Origin: Candidatus Pullichristensenella stercoripullorum | Lineage (GTDB): Bacteria; Bacillota; Clostridia; Christensenellales; Aristaeellaceae | Reading direction: 5' to 3' | Length of the DNA stretch: 20,650 bases | Assembly (NCBI GenBank): GCA_018712885.1 | Contig: DVGE01000018.1 | Span: 1 to 20,650 of the forward strand | Shown here: piece by piece, positions 7,021 to 13,956 of the stretch | Position numbering within the stretch: position 1 is the first letter of the stretch | Layout: every line of letters begins with the position of its first letter | The notes under the pieces: model-generated | Told to the model about the DNA's origin: nothing | Database searches by the model: none | The model's input: only the letters and a program-made list of their open reading frames with translations | Made by a program: the position numbers and the translations under genes

Positions 7021-7656
7021 ATGCCCAGGCTCCAGATCGCCGTGGATACGTTCACCACGCAGCAGGCGCTGCTTCTTTCCGACGAGATATACGACGTCGT
7101 CGACCTGTTCGAGGTCGGCACGCCGATGATCCTGCGCGACGGCGTGCATCCCGTGCGCCAGCTCAAAGAGCGCCACCCGGAACTGAAAGTGCTGGCCGAC
7201 ACCAAGATCGTCGACGGCGGCAGCCTCGAGTGCGCGGACGCCTGCGCCGCGGGCGCGGACGTGGTCACCGTGCTGGCCATGGCCTGCGACAGCACCATTC
7301 GCGGCGTGGTGGAAACGGCGCACCGCTTTGGCCGCGAGGTGATGGCCGACCTTTTGCAGGTGACCGACATCGCCCGCCGCGCGCGGGAGCTGGTGGCCAT
7401 GGGCGTCGATTATGTGTGCGTACATACGGCCGTGGACGCGCAGGGCGAGGGCAAGACGCCCCTGGGCGACCTGCGCGAGCTGGTGCGCGCCATCCCGCCG
7501 CGGCGCGCCGCCGCCGCCGGGGGCATCAATTTGCAGACGCTGGACGTCTATCTGGCGGAAAAGCCCGCCGTCATCATCATGGGCGGGGCGCTGTGCGGCG
7601 CGCCGGACGTGCGCGCGGCGGCGCTGGAGGCCAAGCGGCGCGTCGGCGAGGCGTAA
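7021..7656 (+). CDS. hxlA: 3-hexulose-6-phosphate synthase (HPS/KGPDC family)
   Basis: A 211-residue single-domain TIM barrel of the orotidine-decarboxylase suprafamily. Its known reaction condenses formaldehyde with D-ribulose-5-phosphate to D-arabino-3-hexulose-6-phosphate, or the reverse. It has LQIAVDTF (4-11), VDLFEVGTPMI (27-37), the catalytic/metal motif VLADTKIVDGG (57-67; Asp60, Lys62, Asp65), DVVTVLAMACDSTIRG, YVCVHTAVDAQGEGK, AAAGGINLQTLD and IMGGALCG. The pattern VCVHT-x-DxQ-x-EGK is closer to Bacillus HxlA than to the 3-keto-L-gulonate-6-phosphate decarboxylases UlaD/SgbH, and the following HxlB-like gene supports that reading. Start and strong Shine-Dalgarno agree. It is the first gene of the plus operon divergent from the kinase/transketolase operon. 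The decarboxylase alternative cannot be fully excluded without alignment. Confidence 0.9.
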   Translation: MPRLQIAVDTFTTQQALLLSDEIYDVVDLFEVGTPMILRDGVHPVRQLKERHPELKVLADTKIVDGGSLECADACAAGADVVTVLAMACDSTIRGVVETAHRFGREVMADLLQVTDIARRARELVAMGVDYVCVHTAVDAQGEGKTPLGDLRELVRAIPPRRAAAAGGINLQTLDVYLAEKPAVIIMGGALCGAPDVRAAALEAKRRVGEA

Positions 7657-7668
7657 AGGGGGATAAAT

Positions 7669-8214
7669 ATGGAAGCGACATTTCAGGCGCTGACGAAGGG
7701 AGCGCTCGGCGAGATCGGCGCCATACTCGCCGGCGTGGACGAAAAGGAGCTCGCGCGCCTGCTGGAGGCCATGGACGAGGCCGGCCGCATCTTCTTCGCC
7801 GGCGCGGGCCGCTCGCGGCTGATGGTCGCCTGCACAGCGATGCGCTTTATGCAGCTGGGCGCGGAGGCGTCTCTGGTGGGCGAAGTCACCGCCCCCGCCA
7901 TCACCGGCCGCGACCTGCTGGTGGTCGTTTCCGGCAGCGGCGAAACGCCGAGCATGACGGCGATGGCGGCAAAGGCGCGCACGCACGGCGCGCGTGTGGC
8001 CGCCATTACGGGGGCGCGCGCGTCGTCGCTGGCAACGCTGGCGGACGTGGTCGTCGGCCTCGAAGCGCCCGCGCGCAGCTGCCAGATCGGGGCCGCCTCC
8101 TTTGAACAATCCATCCTCGTGCTGGGCGACGCGCTGGCGGCGCTCTTCGCGCGGCGGCGGGGCGTCGCCGACCCCGAGGGCACGATGCGCCGCCGCCACG
8201 CCAACCTCGAATGA
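7669..8214 (+). CDS. hxlB: 6-phospho-3-hexuloisomerase (SIS domain)
   Basis: A 181-residue SIS-domain isomerase that converts D-arabino-3-hexulose-6-phosphate to fructose-6-phosphate. It shows FFAGAGRSRLM (42-52), the MRFMQLG helix (58-64), VGEVTAPAI (70-78), the phosphosugar-binding SGSGETPS (88-95), FEQSILVLGDAL, and the tail MRRRHANLE. Ending in HANLE is a family trait of HxlB that separates it from KpsF/GutQ arabinose-5-phosphate isomerases. One variation: GRSG of most homologues is GRSR here. It starts 12 bases after hxlA with GGGGG at 7659-7663, and its stop overlaps the ATG at 8211, one possible start of the next gene. With hxlA it forms the formaldehyde-fixing half of the ribulose monophosphate pathway, or a reverse route from fructose-6-phosphate to pentose phosphate. 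Confidence 0.92.
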   Translation: MEATFQALTKGALGEIGAILAGVDEKELARLLEAMDEAGRIFFAGAGRSRLMVACTAMRFMQLGAEASLVGEVTAPAITGRDLLVVVSGSGETPSMTAMAAKARTHGARVAAITGARASSLATLADVVVGLEAPARSCQIGAASFEQSILVLGDALAALFARRRGVADPEGTMRRRHANLE

Positions 8215-8234
8215 GCGGCGGGGGAGGGGAGCGC

Positions 8235-9389
8235 GTGAAAAAAGCGGTCATGTACGGCAGCGGCAACATCGGCCGCGGCTTTATCGGCAGGCTGTTTTCC
8301 GATTCCGGCTACGAGGTCGTGTTTTTGTCGCGCCGCCTGACGGAGCTTTTGTCGCAGCGGGGCGGCTACACCGTCCGCTCGGTCGGCAACGAGGGCGCGA
8401 CGGAAAAGCGCGTCGCCCCGGTGCGGGCGGTGGCGGCGGGCAGCGACGGGGCCGTGGCCGAGATCGCTTCCTGCGATGTCATGGCCACCGCCGTGGGCGT
8501 GCGCAACCTCGCCGACATCGCGCCCTGGATCGCCCGGGGCGTCGCCGCGCGCATGCGCGCCTCGGGCGGGCCTTTGGACATACTGCTCTGCGAAAACCTC
8601 ATGGACGCCTCGGCCTTCATGCGCCGGGAGATCTATCGCTGCCTGGACGGCGCGCAAAGGGACTGGGCGGAGAAAAACCTCGGCCTGGTGGAAGTCTCCG
8701 TGGGCTGCATCGTGCCGCAGATGGACGCGGAAGCCGCGCGCCGCGACCCGTTGCTGGTCTGCGCCGAGCCGTTCGACATCCTGCCGGTGGACCGCGACGC
8801 CTTTCGCGGCCCCATCCCCGACATCCATGGCCTGATCCCCTTTTCACCCTTCGAATACTGCATCGACCGCAAGCTCTACGTCCACAACTGCGCCCACGCG
8901 GTGTGCGCCTATCTGGGCTATGTCCGCGGCCACGTCACCATCTGGGAGGCGATCACGGACGCGCGGGTCGAGCGCGACGTGCGCGCGGCGATGACCGCCG
9001 GGGCGACGGCGTTGGCGCGCAAGTTCCCCGGGCTCGGCTGGGAGAGCGTCGAGGAGAACGTCTCCGGCTTTCTTGAACGCCTGCACAACCGCGCGCTGGG
9101 CGACACCGTGGCCCGCGTCGGCGCCGACCCGCTGCGCAAGCTGCGCAGGGACGACCGCATCGTCGGCGCGGCGCTGTTCTGTCAGGAGCAGGGCGTCGAC
9201 CCCGCGCCCATCCTCAAAGGGCTTTGCGCGGCGCTGCGCTTCGACGCATCGGGCGACGCTTCCGCAGCGCTTTTGCGGGAGGAATTGCGCGAGCGCGGGC
9301 TGGGATACGTCGTGGAAAGGCGCATGGGCGTGCGGCCGGAGGAAGCGTTGTATGGCAAGATCCTCGCCGCCTGCCGGGGCGTTTTGTAA
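8235..9389 (+). CDS. Mannitol-1-phosphate 5-dehydrogenase-like polyol-phosphate dehydrogenase
   Basis: A 384-residue member of the polyol-specific long-chain dehydrogenase family, near the length of E. coli MtlD. The nucleotide loop GSGNIGRGFIG (8-18), CENLMDAS (119-126), and the family catalytic motif K-x4-N-x3-H (Lys213, Asn218, His221 in KLYVHNCAH) are intact, followed by LGYVRGHVTIWEAI and RKLRRDDRIVGAA. The GTG at 8235 is chosen because GGGGAGGGGAG lies just upstream and the protein then begins KKAVMYGSGNIG, as MtlD does. An alternative ATG at 8211 overlaps the hxlB stop and would add eight glycine-rich residues. The family interconverts hexitol-1-phosphate and fructose-6-phosphate with NAD(H). 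Sitting after HPS and PHI, which make fructose-6-phosphate, it may act as a redox outlet or feed a hexitol phosphate in. The true substrate could be another polyol phosphate. Confidence 0.85.
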   Translation: MKKAVMYGSGNIGRGFIGRLFSDSGYEVVFLSRRLTELLSQRGGYTVRSVGNEGATEKRVAPVRAVAAGSDGAVAEIASCDVMATAVGVRNLADIAPWIARGVAARMRASGGPLDILLCENLMDASAFMRREIYRCLDGAQRDWAEKNLGLVEVSVGCIVPQMDAEAARRDPLLVCAEPFDILPVDRDAFRGPIPDIHGLIPFSPFEYCIDRKLYVHNCAHAVCAYLGYVRGHVTIWEAITDARVERDVRAAMTAGATALARKFPGLGWESVEENVSGFLERLHNRALGDTVARVGADPLRKLRRDDRIVGAALFCQEQGVDPAPILKGLCAALRFDASGDASAALLREELRERGLGYVVERRMGVRPEEALYGKILAACRGVL

Positions 9390-9452
9390 AGTTGAGATAA
9401 TTTTCACAAGCGAAACGGATTGAGAAATTTATTGCACGATATGGCGCAGACC

Positions 9453-9480
9453 TTGACTTTTCCAGATGAGCCGTTATAAT
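9453..9480 (+). promoter_or_regulatory. Strong promoter of the sugar ABC transporter operon
   Basis: TTGACT (9453-9458), 16 bases, and a perfect TATAAT (9475-9480) give the best promoter in the window. The start near 9487 leaves a leader of about 145 bases, with a perfect 7-bp hairpin at 9538-9556 (GTTTCCT/AGGAAAC) and a repeated AACTTGG at 9506 and 9566. No terminator is evident between the dehydrogenase stop at 9389 and this promoter. Confidence 0.8.
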
Positions 9481-9484
9481 TAAA

Positions 9485-9496
9485 TTAAGCGTTTAA
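9485..9496. promoter_or_regulatory. Candidate operator at the transcription start of the transporter operon
   Basis: TTAAGCGTTTAA is a 12-bp palindrome with one mismatched symmetric pair and a central CG, the layout of LacI-family operators. It lies at about the predicted +1, where a repressor or CcpA-like protein would block initiation. No LacI-family gene is in the window. Confidence 0.35.
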
Positions 9497-9630
9497 CGGT
9501 ATTGTAACTTGGCCGTCCGGGAGAAAGACGCGAAAGTGTTTCCTCCGTCAGGAAACGGCGTGTGAACTTGGTTAAAGTGCCCGTAAGATGAAAGCGAGGC
9601 ATTTAACAAATTCAGAAGGAGGTACCCCAA

Positions 9631-10638
9631 ATGAAAAAGATCCTTGCTCTTGTGTTGGTGGCTCTTATGGCGCTGGTCGCGATGCCGTTCGCGATGGCCG
9701 AGGGCGATGGCGAGCCCATCGAGATCGCGGTCGTCATCAAGGCGACGGACTCTGACTTCTGGCAGCAGCTGCTGGTCGGCGCGCTCAACTTCGATTTTGA
9801 GCACGACGATGTCAATGTGACCACCTATGGCCCGGTCTCTGAGGCGGACTACGTCGAGCAGGCCACCATCCTGGACGGCGTCGTCGTCACCCATCCCGAC
9901 GGCATCGTGCTGGCCCCGACCCTCGTTGACAACTGCAACGCCGGCATCGAAGAGGCCGCTGCCCAGGGCATCCCGGTCGTCATCGCCGACAACACCCCCA
10001 GCACGGACGCTTATGTGACCGTCTACGCGACCGACGCTTATGCCGCCGGCGGCCAGATGGCTGAGCTGTTCCTGCAGGAGCTGGAGAATCGCGGCGTTGA
10101 GCCCGTTGGCGTCATCGGCCTGATTTCCGCCATGGCTGGCGCGGACACGCTGATCAAGCGCGAGAGCGGCTTCAAGGACTACATGGCCGAGAACGCTCCC
10201 GAGATCACCGTTCTGGAGCCCGTCTACGTCGACAACGACATCCCCAAGGCCCTGACCGCGGCTGAGAACATCTACACCGCGAACCAGGACAACCTGCTGG
10301 GCTACTTCGCCTCCAACAACTGCACCGGCGACGGCCTTGCGCAGTTCATGACCGAGAACAACCTGGGCGAGCGCCTGGTCGCTGTCGTGTTCGACTCTGA
10401 CCCGGCCGAGATCACCGCCATCCGCGAAGGCCACATGCTCGGCACCGCCATCCAGAACCCCTACAACATGGGCTATCTGGGCTGCCAGGCCATCTATGAC
10501 ATCGCCACCGGCGCCAAGACCGCTGAGGACTTCGAGAAGTTCTACGACACCGGCGTCTCCATCGTGACCGGCGAGAACGTCGACGATGAGGAAATGGCTG
10601 GCGTCATCGATCCCTTCACCCTCAAGCTGTACGAATAA
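9631..10638 (+). CDS. Sugar ABC transporter substrate-binding protein (RbsB-like)
   Basis: A 335-residue type I periplasmic-binding-protein (Peripla_BP_4, ribose/galactose type). Residues 1-23 form a signal peptide (MKKILALVLVALMALV...AMA) cut before EGDGE. The mature part starts with a beta strand (IEIAVVIKATDSDFWQQLLVGA, split at 30-51) that is the usual sugar-contact opening. DGIVLAPT, GIPVVIADNTP, ASNNCTGDGLAQF and GTAIQNPYNMGYLGCQAI follow in family order. GGAGG precedes the ATG. It opens the long operon, directly followed by a hairpin that probably keeps its mRNA more abundant than the ATPase and permease. Oddly for a Bacillota protein, there is no lipobox cysteine to anchor it. The sugar ligand is unknown; ribose, allose or deoxyribose would suit the neighbours. 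Confidence 0.92.
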   Translation: MKKILALVLVALMALVAMPFAMAEGDGEPIEIAVVIKATDSDFWQQLLVGALNFDFEHDDVNVTTYGPVSEADYVEQATILDGVVVTHPDGIVLAPTLVDNCNAGIEEAAAQGIPVVIADNTPSTDAYVTVYATDAYAAGGQMAELFLQELENRGVEPVGVIGLISAMAGADTLIKRESGFKDYMAENAPEITVLEPVYVDNDIPKALTAAENIYTANQDNLLGYFASNNCTGDGLAQFMTENNLGERLVAVVFDSDPAEITAIREGHMLGTAIQNPYNMGYLGCQAIYDIATGAKTAEDFEKFYDTGVSIVTGENVDDEEMAGVIDPFTLKLYE

Positions 10639-10660
10639 TCGGGCGTTTGAGAGAAAGATC

Positions 10661-10701
10661 GGAAAGGCATTATTGCTAACTGAAAAGCATTATTGCTGAC
10701 C
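10661..10701 (+). repeat. Two-unit direct repeat, period 20
   Basis: GCATTATTGCT occurs at 10667-10677 and again at 10687-10697, embedded in matching flanks (AAAGG / AAAAG before, AACTG / GACCTG after). The near-exact 20-bp duplication lies just before the intercistronic hairpin. It could be replication slippage or a binding site pair on DNA or RNA. Confidence 0.6.
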
Positions 10702-10716
10702 TGAAGACCTAGGGTT

Positions 10717-10768
10717 AAGGCAGAATTTGTATGAGTTTAGCGATAATCTCAGATAAGTTCTGCCTTTT
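10717..10768 (+). terminator. Intercistronic terminator/attenuator between binding protein and ATPase genes
   Basis: AAGGCAGAA (10717-10725) pairs with TTCTGCCTT (10758-10766), and the stem continues inward with mostly paired bases including GAG/CTC, closing near 10740. TTTT at 10765-10768 ends the structure. It lies 79 bases after the binding-protein stop and 32 before the ATPase start. This is a leaky terminator or 3' stabiliser of the kind that raises binding-protein mRNA relative to downstream transporter genes. Confidence 0.72.
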
Positions 10769-10800
10769 CTCAATACATGCAAGAAGGGAGCGGAGCTTTC

Positions 10801-12321
10801 ATGGGGCCTAACCAGAAGGAACTGGCCAGAATGGAAAACATATCCATGGAATTTCCCGGCGTCAAAGCCCTGGATGGGGTTTCTTTCAACGTCCTTGAGG
10901 GAGAGATCCATGCTCTGGTCGGAGAAAACGGCGCCGGTAAGTCGACGCTGATCAAAGTCCTGATGGGCGTGTACACGCCGACGACGGGCACCCTGTACAT
11001 CAACGGCAAGCAGGCCCGTTATCGCGGCCCGGCGGACGCCATCGCGCAGGGCCTGGGCGCCGTCTATCAGGATATCACCATGGCCGCGCATCTGACGGTG
11101 GGCGAGAACTTCTTCCTGGGCCATCTGCCCGTCAAGGGCGGCAAGGTGGATTGGAAGCGCATCTTCGCCGACAGCCAGGCGACGCTGGACGATCTGAAGA
11201 TCAATATTGATTCGCGCACCCTCGTTCGCGACCTGACGATCGGCCAGCAGGAGATGGTCTCCATCGCCAAGATCATCCACCAGAAGGCGAACGTCATCGT
11301 CTTCGACGAACCGACGGCGCTTCTGACCAACGAAGAAGTCGAGATCCTCTTCAACCTCATCGGCGACCTGAAAAAGCGCGGCTTTGGCATCATTTACATC
11401 TCGCACCGCATGGAGGAGATCTTCCAGTTGTGCGACCGCGTGACCATCCTCAAAAACGGCGCCTATGTCGATACGCTGAACGTCAGCGAGACGAACGAGA
11501 AGGAACTGGTGAGCCTGATGGTCGGCCGTTCCGTCGAGGATATGTATGGAATCAAGCACGCGCAACGGGGAGATGTGAAGCTGGAAGTGCGCAATCTCAC
11601 GGGAGCGCGGTTCAAGGATATATCCTTCCAGGTGCGCAAGGGCGAGATCTTCGGCATGTTCGGCTTGATCGGCGCGGGGCGCACGGAGATCTGCCGCGCC
11701 ATCTTCGGCGCTGACAAGTATGAAAGCGGCGAAGTGCTGATCGACGGCAAGCCCGTGCACAACAGAAAGCCCCTCGACGGCATCCACAACTCCATCGCCT
11801 TCCTGACGGAGGATCGCCGCAAGGAGGGCCTGTGCGGGCAGTTGTCCGTAATGCGGAACATCAACCTGGCCTCCTATCCGCGCATCGCCAAAAACGGCGT
11901 CATCAACCTCAAGAAAGAGGCGCGGCGCGCGGAGCAGTACGTCGACAGTCTGTCGATCAAGACGCCGGACATCGAGTTCCGCGTGCGCAACCTCTCGGGC
12001 GGCAACCAGCAGAAGGTCGTCATCGGCCGTTGGATGTGCTGCGACAGCGACATCTTCATCTTCGACGAACCGACGGTCGGCGTAGACGTCGGCGCCAAGG
12101 TCGAGATCTATAAGCTCATCGAGGGCCTGATCGCCGATGGCAAGGCCGTCATCCTGATCTCCTCGTATCTGCCGGAAGTCATGGGCCTTTCCGACCGGCT
12201 GATGGTCATGTACGAGGGCAAGCAGACCGGTATCATCGAAAGAGACGAGTTCTATAACGCGGATGGCAAGCTGCGCGAGGACGTTGTCCTCGGTATGGCG
12301 GCCGGCATCAAGCAAGAATAG
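10801..12321 (+). CDS. Sugar ABC transporter ATP-binding protein (RbsA/MglA type)
   Basis: A 506-residue protein with two fused ABC domains, the layout of the ribose/galactose class. Domain 1 has Walker A GENGAGKST (41-49), a degenerate signature LTIGQQEM (145-152) and Walker B VIVFDEPTALLT (165-176). Domain 2 has the degenerate P-loop GLIGAGRTE (288-296), TEDRRKEGL (336-344), a canonical signature LSGGNQQK (398-405) and IFIFDEPTVGVDVGAK (418-433). This asymmetry is normal for the family. The ATG at 10801 is preferred because GGAG precedes it by six bases; an in-frame ATG at 10777 would place that site inside the coding region. It powers uptake through the permease encoded 14 bases downstream. 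Confidence 0.95.
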   Translation: MGPNQKELARMENISMEFPGVKALDGVSFNVLEGEIHALVGENGAGKSTLIKVLMGVYTPTTGTLYINGKQARYRGPADAIAQGLGAVYQDITMAAHLTVGENFFLGHLPVKGGKVDWKRIFADSQATLDDLKINIDSRTLVRDLTIGQQEMVSIAKIIHQKANVIVFDEPTALLTNEEVEILFNLIGDLKKRGFGIIYISHRMEEIFQLCDRVTILKNGAYVDTLNVSETNEKELVSLMVGRSVEDMYGIKHAQRGDVKLEVRNLTGARFKDISFQVRKGEIFGMFGLIGAGRTEICRAIFGADKYESGEVLIDGKPVHNRKPLDGIHNSIAFLTEDRRKEGLCGQLSVMRNINLASYPRIAKNGVINLKKEARRAEQYVDSLSIKTPDIEFRVRNLSGGNQQKVVIGRWMCCDSDIFIFDEPTVGVDVGAKVEIYKLIEGLIADGKAVILISSYLPEVMGLSDRLMVMYEGKQTGIIERDEFYNADGKLREDVVLGMAAGIKQE

Positions 12322-12335
12322 AGGAGGAAGTCAGC

Positions 12336-13340
12336 ATGTCTAATTCGGCTAATACCGCCAAAACCGCCCGCAAGCCGCGGCGCTTGTTCGCGGGATATGG
12401 CGTCGTGTTCATGGTCCTCATCGCGGTCTTCGTGATCATGTCGATCGTCAACCGCAACTTCATGACCTACAGCAACATCTACAACCTGGCGCGCTCCACC
12501 GCCGTTTACGGCATCGTCGCGCTGGCGATGACCTTCGTCATCGTCACCGGCGGCATCGACCTTTCCGTCGGCACCCACGTCGGTCTGGCCGGCATGGTCG
12601 TCACGCTGCTCACCGTCTATGGCGGCTGGAACATCTTCCTGGCGATCTTCGTCGCCCTCCTCTCCTGTGCGGTCGCCGGCATCATCAACGGCGTGCTCAT
12701 CCACGATGGCAAGCTGCCGCCCTTCATCGCCACCATGGGCATGATGACCATCGTCCGCGCCGTGATCCTGCTGATCTCGGACGCGCGCAACATCTCCGGC
12801 CTGGACAAGGCCTTCACGGACTTTGCCAAGTCCACCGTCGGCTTCCCCGGCGTCGACCAGTTCGGCAATCCCACCACGGTGGGCATCCCGGTCATGGCGC
12901 TGGTGTGGGTCATCCTCATCGTCATCTCCTGGCTGATGTTCCGCTACACCACCTTCGGCCGCAACGTCTTCGCCTGCGGTTCCAACGTGGACGCCGCCCG
13001 TCTTTCCGGTATCTCCGTTCGCAAGACGACCTACGGCGTGTACCTCCTCTCCGGCGTGTACTGCGGCATCGGCGGCATCCTGCTGACCTCCCGTATGGCC
13101 AGCGGCATCCCGACGCTGGGCGACGGCTATGAAATGGACGCCATCGCCGCTTCCGTCATCGGCGGCGCTTCCATGAGCGGCGGCGAAGGCTACATCGGCG
13201 GCACGGTGGTCGGCTCCATCCTCATCGCCACCATCGACAACGTCGGCACGCTGTTCGGCCTCAACTCCAACTATACGGACATCATCATCGGCGCGTTGAT
13301 CGTCGCGTCCGTCCTCATCGACCGCTTCAAGAGGCGGTGA
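12336..13340 (+). CDS. Sugar ABC transporter permease (RbsC-like)
   Basis: A 334-residue multipass membrane protein of the BPD_transp_2 family. After a charged N-terminus (KTARKPRR) come about eight to ten hydrophobic helices. Family landmarks are VTGGIDLSVG (70-79), GKLPPFIATMGMMTIVRA, FACGSNVDAARLSGI (the coupling segment facing the ATPase), and DGYEMDAIAASVIGGASMSGGEG split near the C-terminal third. GAGGAGG lies upstream of the ATG. It is presumably a homodimer forming the channel for the binding-protein ligand. Sequence alone does not give the sugar. Confidence 0.95.
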   Translation: MSNSANTAKTARKPRRLFAGYGVVFMVLIAVFVIMSIVNRNFMTYSNIYNLARSTAVYGIVALAMTFVIVTGGIDLSVGTHVGLAGMVVTLLTVYGGWNIFLAIFVALLSCAVAGIINGVLIHDGKLPPFIATMGMMTIVRAVILLISDARNISGLDKAFTDFAKSTVGFPGVDQFGNPTTVGIPVMALVWVILIVISWLMFRYTTFGRNVFACGSNVDAARLSGISVRKTTYGVYLLSGVYCGIGGILLTSRMASGIPTLGDGYEMDAIAASVIGGASMSGGEGYIGGTVVGSILIATIDNVGTLFGLNSNYTDIIIGALIVASVLIDRFKRR

Positions 13341-13439
13341 CCCTGCTCGCGGCGTGAACGCGCCGCGCGGTGGACCATGGAGCGCTGGTGGAGCGTGGGA
13401 AGACCTGCCCCGCTCCGCCCGCGCTTGAAATATGTTCTG

Positions 13440-13458
13440 GCGCTTTCGTCGAAGGCGC
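13440..13458 (+). other. Intercistronic hairpin before rbsD-1
   Basis: GCGCTTTC (13440-13447) pairs with GAAGGCGC (13451-13458), one G-T pair included, with loop GTC. It ends seven bases before GAGGTG, the ribosome binding site of the next gene. A second stem (CGCGGCG/CGCGCCGCG) lies near 13350-13370. No U-tract follows either, so RNA processing or stability is more likely than termination in this 138-bp gap. Confidence 0.4.
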
Positions 13459-13478
13459 AGAAAACGAGGTGAAACATC

Positions 13479-13919
13479 ATGTTGATGGGCGGCATACTGC
13501 ATCCCGGCCTGCTCAAACTCATGGGCGAGTGCGGCCACACCGATTGGCTGATGCTCTCCGACGCCGGCATGCCCATCCCCGTGGGCAAGGAAAGGATCGA
13601 TCTGGCGATCCTCAACGACCTGCCGCGGCAGCTGACGATCCTCAAGGCTATCGCCAGCCAGCTCAAACTCGAGAAGATCTACATCGCCGAGGAGATCCAG
13701 AAGGTCAGCCCCGTCTACCTCAGCAAGATCCGCGCGTTCCTGGCCCAGCAGCCCATCCCGCTGGAGTTCGTGCCGCATGAGACGCTCAAGGCGATGTCGC
13801 AGGCGGCGCAGACGCGCGCCTGCATCCGCACCGGCGAGCGGACGAGCTATTCCACGATGATCCTCCAGGTGGGCGTTCCCTACGGCGGGGACGACGCCAC
13901 GGATTTCAGCGTCGTCTGA
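13479..13919 (+). CDS. RbsD/FucU-family sugar mutarotase, copy 1
   Basis: A 146-residue RbsD/FucU-family protein. These small ring-forming proteins interconvert pyranose and furanose or alpha and beta anomers of sugars so that kinases or isomerases receive the right form. The signature is GGILHPGLLKLMGECGHTD and SDAGMPIP, with catalytic His20 and Asp28 in their usual positions; PHETLKAM and the C-terminal segment TGERTSYSTMILQVGV also match. GAGGTG sits seven bases ahead of the ATG. It follows the permease gene after a 138-bp gap with hairpins. The C-terminus is about 14 residues longer than that of the second copy at 15984-16382 and ends in an acidic tail (GGDDATDFSVV). Preferred sugar unknown. 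Confidence 0.93.
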   Translation: MLMGGILHPGLLKLMGECGHTDWLMLSDAGMPIPVGKERIDLAILNDLPRQLTILKAIASQLKLEKIYIAEEIQKVSPVYLSKIRAFLAQQPIPLEFVPHETLKAMSQAAQTRACIRTGERTSYSTMILQVGVPYGGDDATDFSVV

Positions 13920-13956
13920 GCGTGCGCGCGCGGACGTGACGGAAGGAGCATTGCCT

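Noticed and set aside
7669..8214. KpsF/GutQ-type arabinose-5-phosphate isomerase
   Set aside because: It lacks CBS domains, has HxlB length, and ends in HANLE, the typical end of 6-phospho-3-hexuloisomerases; hxlA is adjacent.
9390..9630. A known riboswitch class in the transporter leader
   Set aside because: Only one simple hairpin and short repeats are visible; no conserved core of a riboswitch I can recognise is present.
10690..12315. A 541-codon minus-strand open frame over the ATPase gene
   Set aside because: Exact antisense of a complete RbsA-type ATPase with all Walker and signature motifs.
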